A stretch of DNA of 64,000 nt from Rhynchopus sp. YZ270_cl-10 (Eukaryota > Euglenozoa > Diplonemea > Diplonemida > Diplonemidae), in contig OZ037841.1 in NCBI GenBank assembly GCA_964035575.1, positions 1,798,001 through 1,862,000 on the forward strand, written 5' to 3'. This document shows, one piece after another, positions 1 through 9,727 of the stretch. Numbering within the stretch: the first letter of the stretch is position 1; every line of letters starts with the position of its first letter. A model generated the notes under the pieces. That model worked only from the letters and a program-made list of their open reading frames with translations. It searched no databases and was not told where the DNA came from. The translations under genes and the position numbers were made by a program.

Positions 1-410
1 GCGGCCCGCAGCGCTGCTGCAAAGCTGAGCAGCGGTTGGTTGCCCAGGCCGATGTGGGTGAAGGTGCCTGATAGGGCCTTGGCGTAGGTGAGCTGCCCTT
101 GCTTTGACACTTGAGTGGCAAGGACGAACAACACCGCTGTGTCGGCTGTCATCGGCAGCTGGTGCAGGCCCGTCCACACTGCGAACCTGGACCACAGGTA
201 TTTGCGTTGTTGCGACGTGCGCTTGGCCCACATGTCCTCCACCACGCCTAGCAGCCACTCGGTCGCTTGCTTCGGGTTGACCTCTGTCTCCTTCACTCGA
301 GATATGGGACGCACCCGCCCGGAGGTGGCTACATGCGTCAGTACGGCCTCTCCAAAAAGAGATGGGGGGGTAATACCGGGATGGGGGTAGGGATCTGTGT
401 GGTGTGGTAT
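1..410 (-). CDS. Tyrosine recombinase-like ORF, N-terminal part only
   Basis: Reading the minus strand, a frame different from the gag-like ORF is open from about position 410 to the window edge. It begins Pro-rich and then carries a helical segment of about 80 residues with W/R-rich start, a 'LFVLATQVS' motif and a 'TYAKALSGTF' motif. This pattern matches the SAM-like core-binding domain of tyrosine recombinases (helices that precede the catalytic domain). The catalytic RHRY residues would lie outside the window. Start codon and overlap with the first ORF are unresolved. Confidence 0.4.
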   Translation of the reverse strand, partial: MPHHTDPYPHPGITPPSLFGEAVLTHVATSGRVRPISRVKETEVNPKQATEWLLGVVEDMWAKRTSQQRKYLWSRFAVWTGLHQLPMTADTAVLFVLATQVSKQGQLTYAKALSGTFTHIGLGNQPLLSFAAALRA

Positions 411-608
411 GTGTGTTGGGGGGGGGCTGCGCGGCGGCATTGCTGCTGGGGGCTGCAGTGACCCTTGACTTGGCGGGGAGGCGGGCGGGCACAGCTGCAT
501 CGGAGGTGGACACCTTCGTTTGTACACGCGCGTTGGTGGGGCGGTTGGGACAATGGGAATAACTTGCTGGGGATGTACAGGGGGGGCGGGCCGAGAAGAG
601 GGGGGGAG

Positions 609-2189
609 TCACTGTTTCCCCTTCCCGGCCTTCCCGTTTCCCGGTGGGCCGGTCTTCTGTCCATGCGCTGCCGCACCGCCTTTGCCTCCCTTGTGTGATT
701 TTGGAGGAGGGCGCGTCTGCACATACCGAGCCACTTCATGTCCCGGAGTCGACTGTGCGGTGGCACGGGTGATGTCCTTGCGAGGGACACGCTCTGACGC
801 GAAAGCGTATTGTATGTGTAACTCCCGAAGAAGCATGTTGCCGAGGACGCGGTGGGGGGTGCCCTTCCACGACGGCGTCCACTCCGCAGCCAGTATCCAC
901 ATACGCATCCACTGAAACGTCAACTGCAGGGCCGCCCCCCCCGGTCCATGCTTCAATCCAGACACAAAGTACTGGTTGAGCTCCAAGATGAGGCCCGCCG
1001 AGTCGTTGCGGATACGGTCCGCCCACTCCTCGACCGTCTCCGCCACCACTGGGTCTTTGACCCACATGTCGAGCTCGTCTGTAGGTTGTGGGTTGGTGCG
1101 TGGTGGTAGCGGTCCGTTCTCAGCCACAGCATCGTGCCAGAGCCCGTCGTCCGCCACGTCCGTCTTTACCCGTGTGTAGGTGGGGGCCGTGTGTGTGTGT
1201 GTGTGTGATGAGGACTGCGACACCTTCAGTCGGTCCACCTCGGCTTGCAGCTCCCTCATCTGCACCTCCATCGAACTGTTGATGCCGCTCTGCAGGCGGG
1301 CATCTTCCTCCTGCTGCCGGTTCGCCTGGCGGAGGCGGGCAATCTCCGCGTCGCGCTGCGCAAGTGCGGCTTCTGCGGAACTCCGGATCGAGCTCGCCTC
1401 CTTCTCCGCCGCTTCTGCCTGGTGCCCCATCTTCTGGCGGGCCTGCTCTGTCTGATGCAGAGACAGCGCCACAATGCGCGTGTAGCGCCATCCGGCCACA
1501 GGCAACGCCACCAACTCATCACCTCCCTCATGGGGCACACAGCCCTCTGCGACGTTGTTGTAGCAACTGCTGCGCACAAGACCAAACACCTTATTCCCCA
1601 GGCCAACCAGCTTGCCTGCGTGGTGGAGGGTCTCCTTCCCTCCAGGGGGGTACCCGGAGATCACCACCTCCTGCCCAAGGAGCACCTGCGCCTGCTCACC
1701 CAGCATCCATTCTTTCATCTGCTGGGGTGCGGGCACGTCGCCTTGACCGGCGGAGGCATGGGGTGTGCCCTTCCGCGCCTCCGCAAAAGCAAACTGACTC
1801 TTGGACCTGCAAACGGGCACAGGTTCCTCATCCGCCTCGTCAGAAGAAGAGCGAACCCTCAGGGCGTGGATGGCTCCCACCATCTTCATCAGATTCCAGT
1901 CCGGTCGCACATCGGCTTCGCAGAACTCACGCAGGTACACCGTCAACACATTCTCCGCGACAGTGTCCCCCGTCCACGCTGCCACCACCGCCTCAAAGGT
2001 GCCACTGAGCACGCGGTACGGGTACGAAAACCGTTCCTTGAGGATGGCGGCGTGTTTCGGCGGGAAGCCAAGAGCGTCGGCGGACCCCTCGCCAGTTTGG
2101 GGGTTCCAGAAGAACCGCGCTCCTTCCTCTTCGGACTCAAACCGAGTACGCAGCTTCGCCAGTTCTTCGGGTAGCTCGCGGAGTGCCAT
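609..2189 (-). CDS. Gag-like first ORF of the retroelement
   Basis: 526-residue open frame. The start is the Met at 2189, which follows an A/T-rich leader; an in-frame upstream extension is possible but less convincing. The N-terminal third is globular and acidic. The middle is a predicted coiled coil rich in Ala, Glu, Gln and Arg, followed by a His-Thr run encoded by a GT dinucleotide repeat near 1190-1208. The last 50 or so residues are Lys/Gly/Pro-rich and strongly basic, as nucleic-acid-binding tails of Gag-like proteins often are; no CCHC zinc knuckle is visible. I recognise no specific family by sequence. Its role as a structural protein rests on its position ahead of the recombinase-like frame. 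A host RNA-binding coiled-coil protein is the alternative. Confidence 0.5.
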   Translation of the reverse strand: MALRELPEELAKLRTRFESEEEGARFFWNPQTGEGSADALGFPPKHAAILKERFSYPYRVLSGTFEAVVAAWTGDTVAENVLTVYLREFCEADVRPDWNLMKMVGAIHALRVRSSSDEADEEPVPVCRSKSQFAFAEARKGTPHASAGQGDVPAPQQMKEWMLGEQAQVLLGQEVVISGYPPGGKETLHHAGKLVGLGNKVFGLVRSSCYNNVAEGCVPHEGGDELVALPVAGWRYTRIVALSLHQTEQARQKMGHQAEAAEKEASSIRSSAEAALAQRDAEIARLRQANRQQEEDARLQSGINSSMEVQMRELQAEVDRLKVSQSSSHTHTHTAPTYTRVKTDVADDGLWHDAVAENGPLPPRTNPQPTDELDMWVKDPVVAETVEEWADRIRNDSAGLILELNQYFVSGLKHGPGGAALQLTFQWMRMWILAAEWTPSWKGTPHRVLGNMLLRELHIQYAFASERVPRKDITRATAQSTPGHEVARYVQTRPPPKSHKGGKGGAAAHGQKTGPPGNGKAGKGKQ

Positions 2190-2470
2190 TTTTAAATAAA
2201 AAATACAAAAGCTTTTACGACACAAAAAGCTGAAAGGGAAAACCACCCGAACCTAATTCAGTGATGGTACGTGGTTGGCGAGGAGGTTTCCCGTTGAACA
2301 ACAACCCCAAAAAGCAAGGGGGGTTTTTGGGGGGTTACACGTTTTAGTTTCGGCTTTGCTATTCCCTCGGTAAACCCCAATATACACAGTATACACAGTA
2401 TACACAGTATACACAGTACAGCTGGCCATTGAAAAGAAATGGTATGGCAGGGTTTGGCACGGTATGGCAC
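2190..2470. other. Spacer with a short 9-mer tandem repeat
   Basis: AT-rich leader side of the retroelement. A four-copy tandem of the 9-mer TATACACAG lies at 2381-2419. No gene is visible here. Confidence 0.6.
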
Positions 2471-2472
2471 GG

Positions 2473-2640
2473 GTAGCCATTAGCCATTAGCCATTAGCCA
2501 TTAGCCATTAGCCATTAGCCATTAGCCATTAGCCATTAGCCATTAGCCATTAGCCATTAGCCATTAGCCATTAGCCATTAGCCATTAGCCATTAGCCATT
2601 AGCCATTAGCCATTAGCCATTAGCCATTAGCCATTAGCCA
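2473..2640. repeat. ATTAGCC heptamer satellite, about 24 copies
   Basis: Near-perfect head-to-tail ATTAGCC units fill this interval with no visible interruption. The unit does not match common telomere repeats (TTAGGG, TTTAGGG, TTAGG) on either strand. It directly abuts the next, GGTATGGCA-rich repeat. Confidence 0.95.
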
Positions 2641-2960
2641 GTACCCAGTACCGGGAGGGTATGGCAGGGTATGGCACGGTTTGGCAGGGTATGGCACGGT
2701 ATGGCAGGGTATGGCAGGGTGTGGCACGGTATGGCACGGTTTGGCACGGGTATGGCAGGGTGTGGCACGGTATGGCAGGGCATGGCACGGTATGGCACGG
2801 TATGGGACATGATTATCCCAAAAAAAAGGCAAACGTGCGGTATGGGAGGGTACGGCAGGGTATGGTTGGGTATGGTAGGGTATGCGAGGGTTCGCGAGGG
2901 TTTTGGAGGGTTTGGGGGCATTTGAGGGCGGTATGGGGGGTATGGGACACGATTTTCCAG
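2641..2960. repeat. Degenerate GGTATGGCA(C/G) minisatellite
   Basis: Variants of GGTATGGCAC, GGTATGGCAG and GGTTTGGCAC repeat about 20 times, decaying rightwards into GGTATGGGAGG and GGGTTTTGGAGGG forms. Short pieces of the same repeat lie left of the heptamer satellite (2442-2472), so the heptamer array probably expanded inside it. All frames through it are open or nearly so; those ORFs are artefacts. Confidence 0.9.
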
Positions 2961-5545
2961 AAAAATGGACAAATTTCCTAAACCGACCCGTGGCGTCAAC
3001 TAGCCTAGTGTGTGTGTTCGGAAATATATACTGTCTCTTTTCTAGCTTGTTAAATGTTCATTGTTTTCCTTTCATTGCCCTTTGCTTGTGCTCCCCGACT
3101 CCAATTCAATCAATACTCACAGAGGGGGGCCAAAAATACAATTAGCGTTTCTCGTTTTTCAAAAAAAAAAAAAAAATGGGATGCGTCCAATGAAAGTCAC
3201 GTCAGTAGAAAAGTTCGAGAATGTAGGTTTTATTATTTGCTTGAAAGGCATAATATACAGAGTTTGGGTGAGATGCACACCGACGTCTTTGTTGACAGCG
3301 GCAGCGGTAGTATTGTTTGCGTGTGTTCTTTTAGCAACTTTTTGCTAATTTGAATGTATGCCCCGTGTATTCATCTTTCTGCCTTCTTTTGTTAAAGATG
3401 AGTGTTCACAAAACGAGGGAATATATCAACTTCACTTTTTTTAATTCTAATATATACCAGGACGGCTGGACCCTTCCCTTCCTTCCCCCCTCCTTTCCTC
3501 TTACCGAATCAATAAACTGCGAATACAGTTTACAGTTGTCCTTTTCAATGCAAAGAAAGTAGGAAGAGACGAACGTTACAACTCGCATCTTGCTCACCTA
3601 CTAAAAAGAACTTTTTTCAGGTAGGCGCCACGTAGGGCTGCAAAAAGTGGTCGCTATTACGCTATTTTCATTTTTTTTTTAGTACCCATGAGTGACGAAG
3701 AACCGTGTTTCTTACTTAATTCTGTCTGGCGGTGTTAAGTGGGTTAAACGCTCCATGTGTCCTGTTTGCCGTTCACAAATTATTTTTATTTTCTCACATC
3801 CGTTCCACAGTACCGTCCGTTTCAGAACACCGTGCCCACATGCATTGCACCGAACTGACGGTTACGTCTCTTATATTCTGTTGTTGCGCACTGCTTTATA
3901 TTTCGTATACGACATCTTCAAACCAACAAAACCAATCCCCCTGTACTCAATCACAAAGGCGTCGGGTTGCCATTTGTTCCAAGTGGCACTCCATGTCGTT
4001 GTGCAAATGCTTTCAAAATAGAGAAAGTAAAGCGTCTCATTTATTTCTGATCTCATTTTCCATTCAGGGGAAAGCCTTTGGCGTTATGCGCTGGAGACAG
4101 TTGGTCATTAGTATCTTTTCCTTAAGCAGTGCACACGTTTCCCTTCCACACCCACCCCATCCCAGGAGCTGGGCGCCGACACTAGACGTACACCTTTTCC
4201 ATGCCCCTGTACAGTTTCGCTGTACCTGTTCATGGTAGCTCCGATGTGCCCGGTTGTTCCTCACAGACTACGGAAATCTTTTTTTGTTTGGAGTGTCAGT
4301 GCCTGCGTCCCAGCGCGTTTGCGCCATCAACTTCACGTTTTGTTTTGAAGATCCCTCCAAACCCAGGTCGTGAAGGAGGGTTTTGAGTTTTTCTTTGTAT
4401 CGGAATGAGCCTGGCTCTTTCTAAACTAAAATGCCTTTTTCGGCAAAAAAACAAAAGCCAGGTTAGCCTGGTTATTTTCGTCTAATTTACTCCTCTGTAC
4501 CTCCGTTTTTCTCCCTCTCTTTCGAATACTATTATTCTCTTCTTTGCGGGGGAACAATTGTTTCCCCATAATTTGTGAGATACTATGCAGGTCACGCTGT
4601 ATTCAATGGTATTCTCATTGCATGTGGAACCCTAATGAATTCAGCGCAAAATATTGGACGAATATTTGTAATGTGCGACACACGAACCATGAAAAACACG
4701 GTAGGATCCTACAGATCACAAAATAATGCTTTAGTGCCAGAGCCTTTGTTGTTTTACAATCAGAGAGCAAGGTCCACGTTGAGTGTTTGTATTTATCGAA
4801 ATGTAGTTTTGCAGGCAAAGCTGCCTTTTGAGATGTCTTCCGTATGTCTTGGTTTGTGTTGTGTTGTCTGCGTGTGTTCTTTTCCCCAACTTCTAGTCGA
4901 GAGATGTGTTCTGTGAGGCGCATTCATCTTTCAGAATAATACGTGCTCCTTTTTTATACATCTTTCCAACCCAAAGTGCGTCCACTGGCTTACCAGTGGT
5001 GCCTTTTGGGTGTGCCGCTCATTTGTTGTTGTACACTGTTTTATATTTCGCACGAGCTCTTCATTGTACTAAGCTAAGTGTACAACCCACCCACCCCATC
5101 CCCGTCCTGGTCCAGCTGGCTCCTCAGCAGAGTGCTGGCACCGGGATGAGGATTGCAAAGAGCATTATGTGATACGATCTGGCAAGTGCAGGTGACTTGT
5201 GTGAGGTCGCAGAGTGCTGTACGAGTTATTAGTCAATCTAACAAAACCCTACGTTGTTGCAATACTAACGTATAAAGGATACGGAACGCCCAGTGCCCTT
5301 TTTTCCCCAACCGCATGTTGCTTTCAAAACCCTACCCCCACGCACCACGCACCAGGCAGCACACCACCCATACACATACTGCACAAATCGTCTCCTTCCG
5401 CAGAGGAGTGAGACAACGAAACCCTAGTGCAGCTGCCAGCACACTCGTCAGTTTAGAATCACCCAAAAGCTATATCAACAGCGTAGCGTCCCTCCCACTC
5501 TTCACCGACGACTTCTAGAAGCACACCTCGCATCGTGCAGGCAGG
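2961..5545. other. Gene-poor spacer, T-rich, with decayed dispersed repeats
   Basis: No credible gene is visible. Short ORFs are broken by homopolymers and lack codon bias. A phrase resembling TGTTGTTGyrCACTGyTTTATATTTCG occurs at both 3880-3905 and 5025-5050, which marks a dispersed repeat in decayed copies. Confidence 0.6.
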
Positions 5546-5797
5546 ATGCTTGTGGCAGTCAATGTGATTGTCATGTTGTCGCTTGCAGCTGTGGTGCTCA
5601 TTCTGATGGTAGTTGCAGCACTCGTCTACAAAAGAGTATGCCACACACCCACACACCACCTCACTCCACCCCTTTTCCTGCAGAGTCTCCGTTACATGCT
5701 CGTCCCTTATGCTGGCAGCCACGGCACCAGCATGCAGTGCACGTCCACAACAAGCACACTGCAGCCCATGAACGTTATGATAGAGACAATTGAGTGA
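5546..5797 (+). CDS. Possible small single-pass membrane protein with one 48-nt intron
   Basis: The first exon (5546-5635) encodes 30 residues, almost all hydrophobic after residue 5 and ending in Tyr-Lys-Arg: a clear transmembrane helix with a basic stop-transfer end. A GTATGC donor at 5636 and a pyrimidine-rich TTTTCCTGCAG acceptor ending at 5683 bound a 48-nt intron; the same GTATGC donor is used in the coiled-coil gene at 54912. The second exon (5684-5797) adds 37 Ser/Thr-rich residues and a TGA stop, giving 67 residues in all. The intron is a multiple of three without a stop, so an unspliced 83-residue form is also possible. No family is recognised. It may instead be the first exons of a longer gene: a Cys/His-rich stretch with another possible intron follows at about 5850-6110. 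Confidence 0.4.
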   Translation: MLVAVNVIVMLSLAAVVLILMVVAALVYKRVCHTPTHHLTPPLFLQSLRYMLVPYAGSHGTSMQCTSTTSTLQPMNVMIETIE

Positions 5798-7430
5798 CAG
5801 TACCAACATGCCCATCGTTCATAGAGCACTCCGTTAGCCTTCCTCATGTGGCTTGCGTCGCTTGGGTGCAACTGCGGCCTCCTCTGCGAACACTTCCGTG
5901 GATGTCTGCAAGAGGGTACCACTTACCACGACATAGAGTGTGACTTTGTGCTGTCAGGACCATCGAGAAGAAGTACACTCGCAGAGCTACTGTGCTAACA
6001 AGTGTCTTACTCCAGAGGTGTGCAGAGTCCAAGCTGATGCTAGACGGTATTCAGATCATGTGGTGCATTCAACGTGCCGCAAGCCAGCCAGCTCCATGTA
6101 GAGGAGCGGGCAACGAACGAAATACATTGGGGTGGATAGGGGCAGCCTGCAGCCCGTACATTTGTTTTGGGACAAAAAATTGTTGCAAAATAAAAATAAA
6201 AATGGCGACAACTTTTCTTTCTAGTGCCGTCCGGTGGCGTTTGCACTTTCGGCTTCTCTTTCTAGGTACACTGTCACAGAGCTTTGTATTTCAAATCACT
6301 TTCTATTCAATGAGTTGTGTCTGCGACAGTTGCACTGTCGACGACACTTGCGGTTGAATTTTATCTCTTTTTTCATCCGAATGCTTGGATGGGCGTCAGA
6401 TATGTTTGCGAGCTATTCCCGGTGCACAACAGGATACAGCATAGGTGTCTCTCGTATTCATTCTTTGTCGCTCTTCATGTAGCCTTTTTTAAAAAACGTT
6501 TTTATCTCAAACGCGGATTAATATTTTGATTCGAAATAGTGTGCAAGCAACGGTTTTCCCACTTTCATTTGTCATTCTGGGTCCACTCCTGTGTTCTAAC
6601 ACTTTCTGGGTTGGGTCCACCCGGTTGTACCAAGTACACTGTCGCTGAGAGGACTCAGAGTGCTTTTGTAGCATAGAGTAGTAAGCATTTCCTCAGTGAG
6701 AAATGCATTTTTTTTAGCTTTTATTAGGTAGTTCTTTCGCTCTCTGTCTGTCTCAAATTTTGTTTTATTTGGTGGAATATTTACTATACCGACATCTTGG
6801 TGTGCATGATAAAAGCCCCATAAGTGGCTTGTCATGTACAGATCGATGGACATGATCGATAGTACCTCTGTGTATTACTGTAAATGGGTATCATCGTAAA
6901 AACCTCGAAATTGATGTAGGACTGCATGGTTTGGGGTGCACCTTGGCTTAACCACCGCAGCAAAACTGGAGGTAATTCTGGAGGTTTTGTACACCTCACT
7001 GAGGTCCCTCTGGGGTTTTGCTGCCCCCCCTCAACACATTCTAGAATGAACTGAACTTTTTAGTTATTGTTAGTAGATACGCACGGAAGTACAAGGCACT
7101 CATTGATCAAGGTGGCCTAGGGAGGCTATGCTCATTTTTTTTTTCACTTTTTTTCTCATCTTTTATCCGTGGCTGTGGGCAGCGTGCAGCTGTCGCGCCC
7201 TTCGTCTGACCCCCTACTTCATTTGTCTCAATTCATTTGCCATTGAGGCGCCTTCTGAAGAGCTGTTATATAAGCAACACCCAGAACATCCCCTCAAGTG
7301 AACCGAAAGAAGAAAGAAAAACAAAGAAATTATTCAAATACCAAAAAACCCCATGCTTTTGCAGAACTCACATCTCATCTCTGTACCTCTCTTCAAGGTT
7401 CCCCCCCCTTCCTCCTCGATAATTCTAAAC
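5798..7430. other. Spacer, with possible Cys-rich exons at its left end
   Basis: Between 5850 and 6110 two + frames are rich in Cys and His and could be joined by a GTACCA...TGTCAG intron (about 5919-5959), but no start or homolog is evident. The rest, 6150-7430, is T-rich with no supported gene. A GC-richer patch at 6925-7025 has no recognisable content. Confidence 0.35.
7396..7430 (+). promoter_or_regulatory. Possible trans-splice or 5'-UTR splice acceptor of the ankyrin-like gene
   Basis: A pyrimidine-rich run (CTCATCTCTGTACCTCTCTT) ends in CAAG at 7394-7397, 33 nt before the ATG at 7431. It is typical of a 3' splice site feeding a short leader. Confidence 0.35.
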
Positions 7431-9116
7431 ATGGACTTCTCCGTCTCCTTCCTCCAGACCGAAGCTGTTGTGTGTGTCCCCTGCGACAGTACCACAGGGG
7501 TTCTGCTGCAGTGTGCGGCAGAGGCTTTCGCTGTTGACGTGCGTGCTGTCGCTCTCTTCTGTGATGGGGTGCAGGTTGTTCCCTACACCGAATACGGTAC
7601 ACACAACAGAGATGGACACTTTGTTGAAGGTCCCATTGATTCTGAGTACCCCCCAGGCTGCGACACTCCTCTCAGTGAGACAGATGTCGGCTCAGTTCTG
7701 ACGCTCAAGATCGTTCTCAGTGATGCTGCCCTCGCAGTCCATATCCTCGCTGTGGAAGGGATTCATGCAGACATGTATGAAGGGTCGCTGCGTGCAGCGT
7801 GCAGTGTAGGTGATGTGGTGACGTACCGCCGTCTGCTGGCAACAGGCGTGCTGCTGAGTGCCGCAGCGCATGGGTGTGGGTTGGATGCTGCAGCGCAGGG
7901 TGGGCACACTGCAGTGTTCTGTGCATTGCGCAGCCCGCCGCATGGTGCACGCATTCCGCAAGAGGTGTGGGGGATGGGTGCAGTGGCGTGGTACCTCTGT
8001 GCTGCAGCAAGGTGCTGCCACACCACGTTGGTGCAATATTTGTTGGAGCATTGTGACAAAGGGACGGTGCCGCTCGTAGCTTCAGTGGGGGTGTCCATCT
8101 GGGGACAGTGTGCGCTGCCTCTGCACAGCGCGGTGCAGGTGCACGGAAACGCATCTATCGTGAATATTCTGTTGACGGAAGGAGCAGAACTCCGTGCCTT
8201 CCCGCCCTCACGCTATGGACACGACATGAACTGCCTCGCAGTCGCCCTGCCAGAGTACCTCCCGCTGTTCACCGCAGCGCGGTTCAGAGAACAGTGCCGT
8301 GTCTCGCTGTTAGTTGCAGGGGACAGAAGCGCGATTCAAAATGCGTCTTCGCTAGCCTCGCTGCTGGCGCTGAGGGAGTACCATCGCGTTGCCTTTGAGG
8401 TGGAGTGCACAGGACACACTGGACACACCCTTCACAACTATGCAGCGTTGGAAGAGGCGAGCTGGACCTCATGTCTCCGTAGACCTGTTTGCGTGTATGG
8501 TGATATGCGGAACGTCCTGTCAGGCGTTATCCTGGAACGTCGCTGTGCCAGCATGGTGCGCGCCCTTCTGCAATGGGGGTGCATCGGTGCGAAACAGATT
8601 GAAGCACATCACGACTTTCTGGACGAGGTTTTGGTTATGTTGGCAGACTGCCGCAGCTGGACACTCCTTGCTGCTCTCAGCAACGAGGGTGGTGCCGATC
8701 TGTGCAAGACAAACGCTTCTGGCATCTCTGCTGCAACACTGGCGGCACGCACCGCATGTGGCAGAGCGTTTCTTTCTAGGCTCCACATCGAGGGTGTCCA
8801 GGCGAACCAGCGAGGTCCAGGGTGGCGGCTCAATCAGAGAAACGGCTCAGAAGCGCCACGTTTTGCATACGTCTTGCGGCGCAGAGGTGACGGCGGCCAG
8901 AACGCACACCACGCACTCTCCGCCAGTGAGAATGCAGTACCGTTCGACGCGAAGGGGAGGTCCAAGAAGCGGGCCGCCTTCCTGCACATCGCCCACAAGG
9001 GGCGCAAACAGGACTGTGCCAAAGGCAGGGAGCGCACTCAGTGGCGCCTTGCACAATGCAAGAGGGACAGGGAGAGAAACATGTCCAGGAGCGCAAAAAC
9101 GATGTTGCGCATGTGA
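7431..9116 (+). CDS. Ankyrin-repeat-like protein
   Basis: 561 residues; the Met at 7431 is chosen because codon bias begins there and it follows a splice-acceptor-like tract, although the frame is open 26 codons further upstream. Residues 1-105 look like a small beta-rich N-terminal module. From about residue 115 to 470 the protein has helix-turn-helix units with ankyrin-like phrases: 'GSLRAACSVGDVVTYRRLLATG', shortened here as LRAACSVGDVVTYRRLL, then GLDAAAQGGHTAVF, and 'LPLHSAVQVHGNASIVNILL'. The repeats are divergent and spaced by loops. The C-terminal 90 residues are Arg/Lys-rich and low in structure. No catalytic motif is seen, so it is probably a scaffold or binding protein. No signal peptide or membrane segment. 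Confidence 0.7.
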   Translation: MDFSVSFLQTEAVVCVPCDSTTGVLLQCAAEAFAVDVRAVALFCDGVQVVPYTEYGTHNRDGHFVEGPIDSEYPPGCDTPLSETDVGSVLTLKIVLSDAALAVHILAVEGIHADMYEGSLRAACSVGDVVTYRRLLATGVLLSAAAHGCGLDAAAQGGHTAVFCALRSPPHGARIPQEVWGMGAVAWYLCAAARCCHTTLVQYLLEHCDKGTVPLVASVGVSIWGQCALPLHSAVQVHGNASIVNILLTEGAELRAFPPSRYGHDMNCLAVALPEYLPLFTAARFREQCRVSLLVAGDRSAIQNASSLASLLALREYHRVAFEVECTGHTGHTLHNYAALEEASWTSCLRRPVCVYGDMRNVLSGVILERRCASMVRALLQWGCIGAKQIEAHHDFLDEVLVMLADCRSWTLLAALSNEGGADLCKTNASGISAATLAARTACGRAFLSRLHIEGVQANQRGPGWRLNQRNGSEAPRFAYVLRRRGDGGQNAHHALSASENAVPFDAKGRSKKRAAFLHIAHKGRKQDCAKGRERTQWRLAQCKRDRERNMSRSAKTMLRM

Positions 9117-9727
9117 GCGATTTATGTTAGTCCAGGTGGCCAGCAAACGTCACTTATTCGGAAATATTTAAAAACGTCGTTTCTTATATGTCAGTGTTGT
9201 GTCGAGAGATGATGCACAATCATCTTTCAAGTTTTCTCTGTCACACGTGTTGACAGCGCACAATGTGTGCAGGCATTCTGAATTATTTTTTGTTGGGAAA
9301 AGGTTCGGCTGTTTTCTTTCAACACCCTCGTTTCCCAGAGGTGTGTTAGTGGTGAGAATATCGCACATCGCAAAGCAATGCAATACACCCAATTGCATTA
9401 AGTTTAACTTCTTTGTGTGAAAAATATTTTCGTTCACATTTCTTTACTCGCCCATTCATCTTTCATGTGTTGATGCTGCAATAATAATGTGTGATTAGGA
9501 TGACTAAGCACGCGAGGCTTAAGTTCATCTGGCCAACTTTTCTTTTTAATCTTCTTTGCCCCACCACGAGCCCTGCACCACATCTATCCTTTGCAGTTGG
9601 CTGCGTATGGGTTTTCTTGGAAGTTATCTTCTAGGCTTTTGTGAATGTGTTAGCATCTACCTCTTTGCAGTACATCCCTCCCTCTTCCCTCCTCCTTCTT
9701 ACTCACTTGCAGATCTCAAGCATCAAC
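9117..9727. other. Spacer with the CTAAGC/GCTTAG hairpin motif
   Basis: AT-rich, with no gene. It holds the best copy of a motif found throughout the window, TGACTAAGCA...GGCTTAAGTTCATCTGG (9501-9532), in which CTAAGC and GCTTAA/G can pair around a short loop. A pyrimidine tract follows. Confidence 0.55.
9674..9712 (+). promoter_or_regulatory. Strong splice-acceptor-like tract before the LamG gene
   Basis: A nearly pure pyrimidine run (CCCTCCCTCTTCCCTCCTCC, continuing CTTACTCACTTG) ends in CAG at 9710-9712. The ATG follows 15 nt later. This is the pattern expected of a trans-splicing acceptor or the end of a 5'-UTR intron. It supports a start at 9728 instead of the upstream in-frame Met. Confidence 0.5.

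Larger units (their letters stand above)
1..2189 (-). mobile_element. Tyrosine-recombinase retroelement, DIRS/VIPER-like layout, 5' part
   Basis: A minus-strand element enters from the left edge. It shows a gag-like first frame (609-2189) and, downstream on the same strand, a second frame reaching position 1 whose sequence resembles the N-terminal core-binding part of tyrosine recombinases. A gag-like ORF followed by a recombinase ORF is the order known in VIPER and other DIRS-order elements; reverse transcriptase would be expected beyond the window. The visible part looks whole. No terminal repeat can be assigned inside the window. Family assignment is inference from layout and from one recognisable segment. 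Confidence 0.45.

Noticed and set aside
2473-2640. ATTAGCC array as a telomere or internal telomeric scar
   Set aside because: The unit differs from known telomere repeats on both strands and it is flanked by an interstitial minisatellite, not by subterminal genes.
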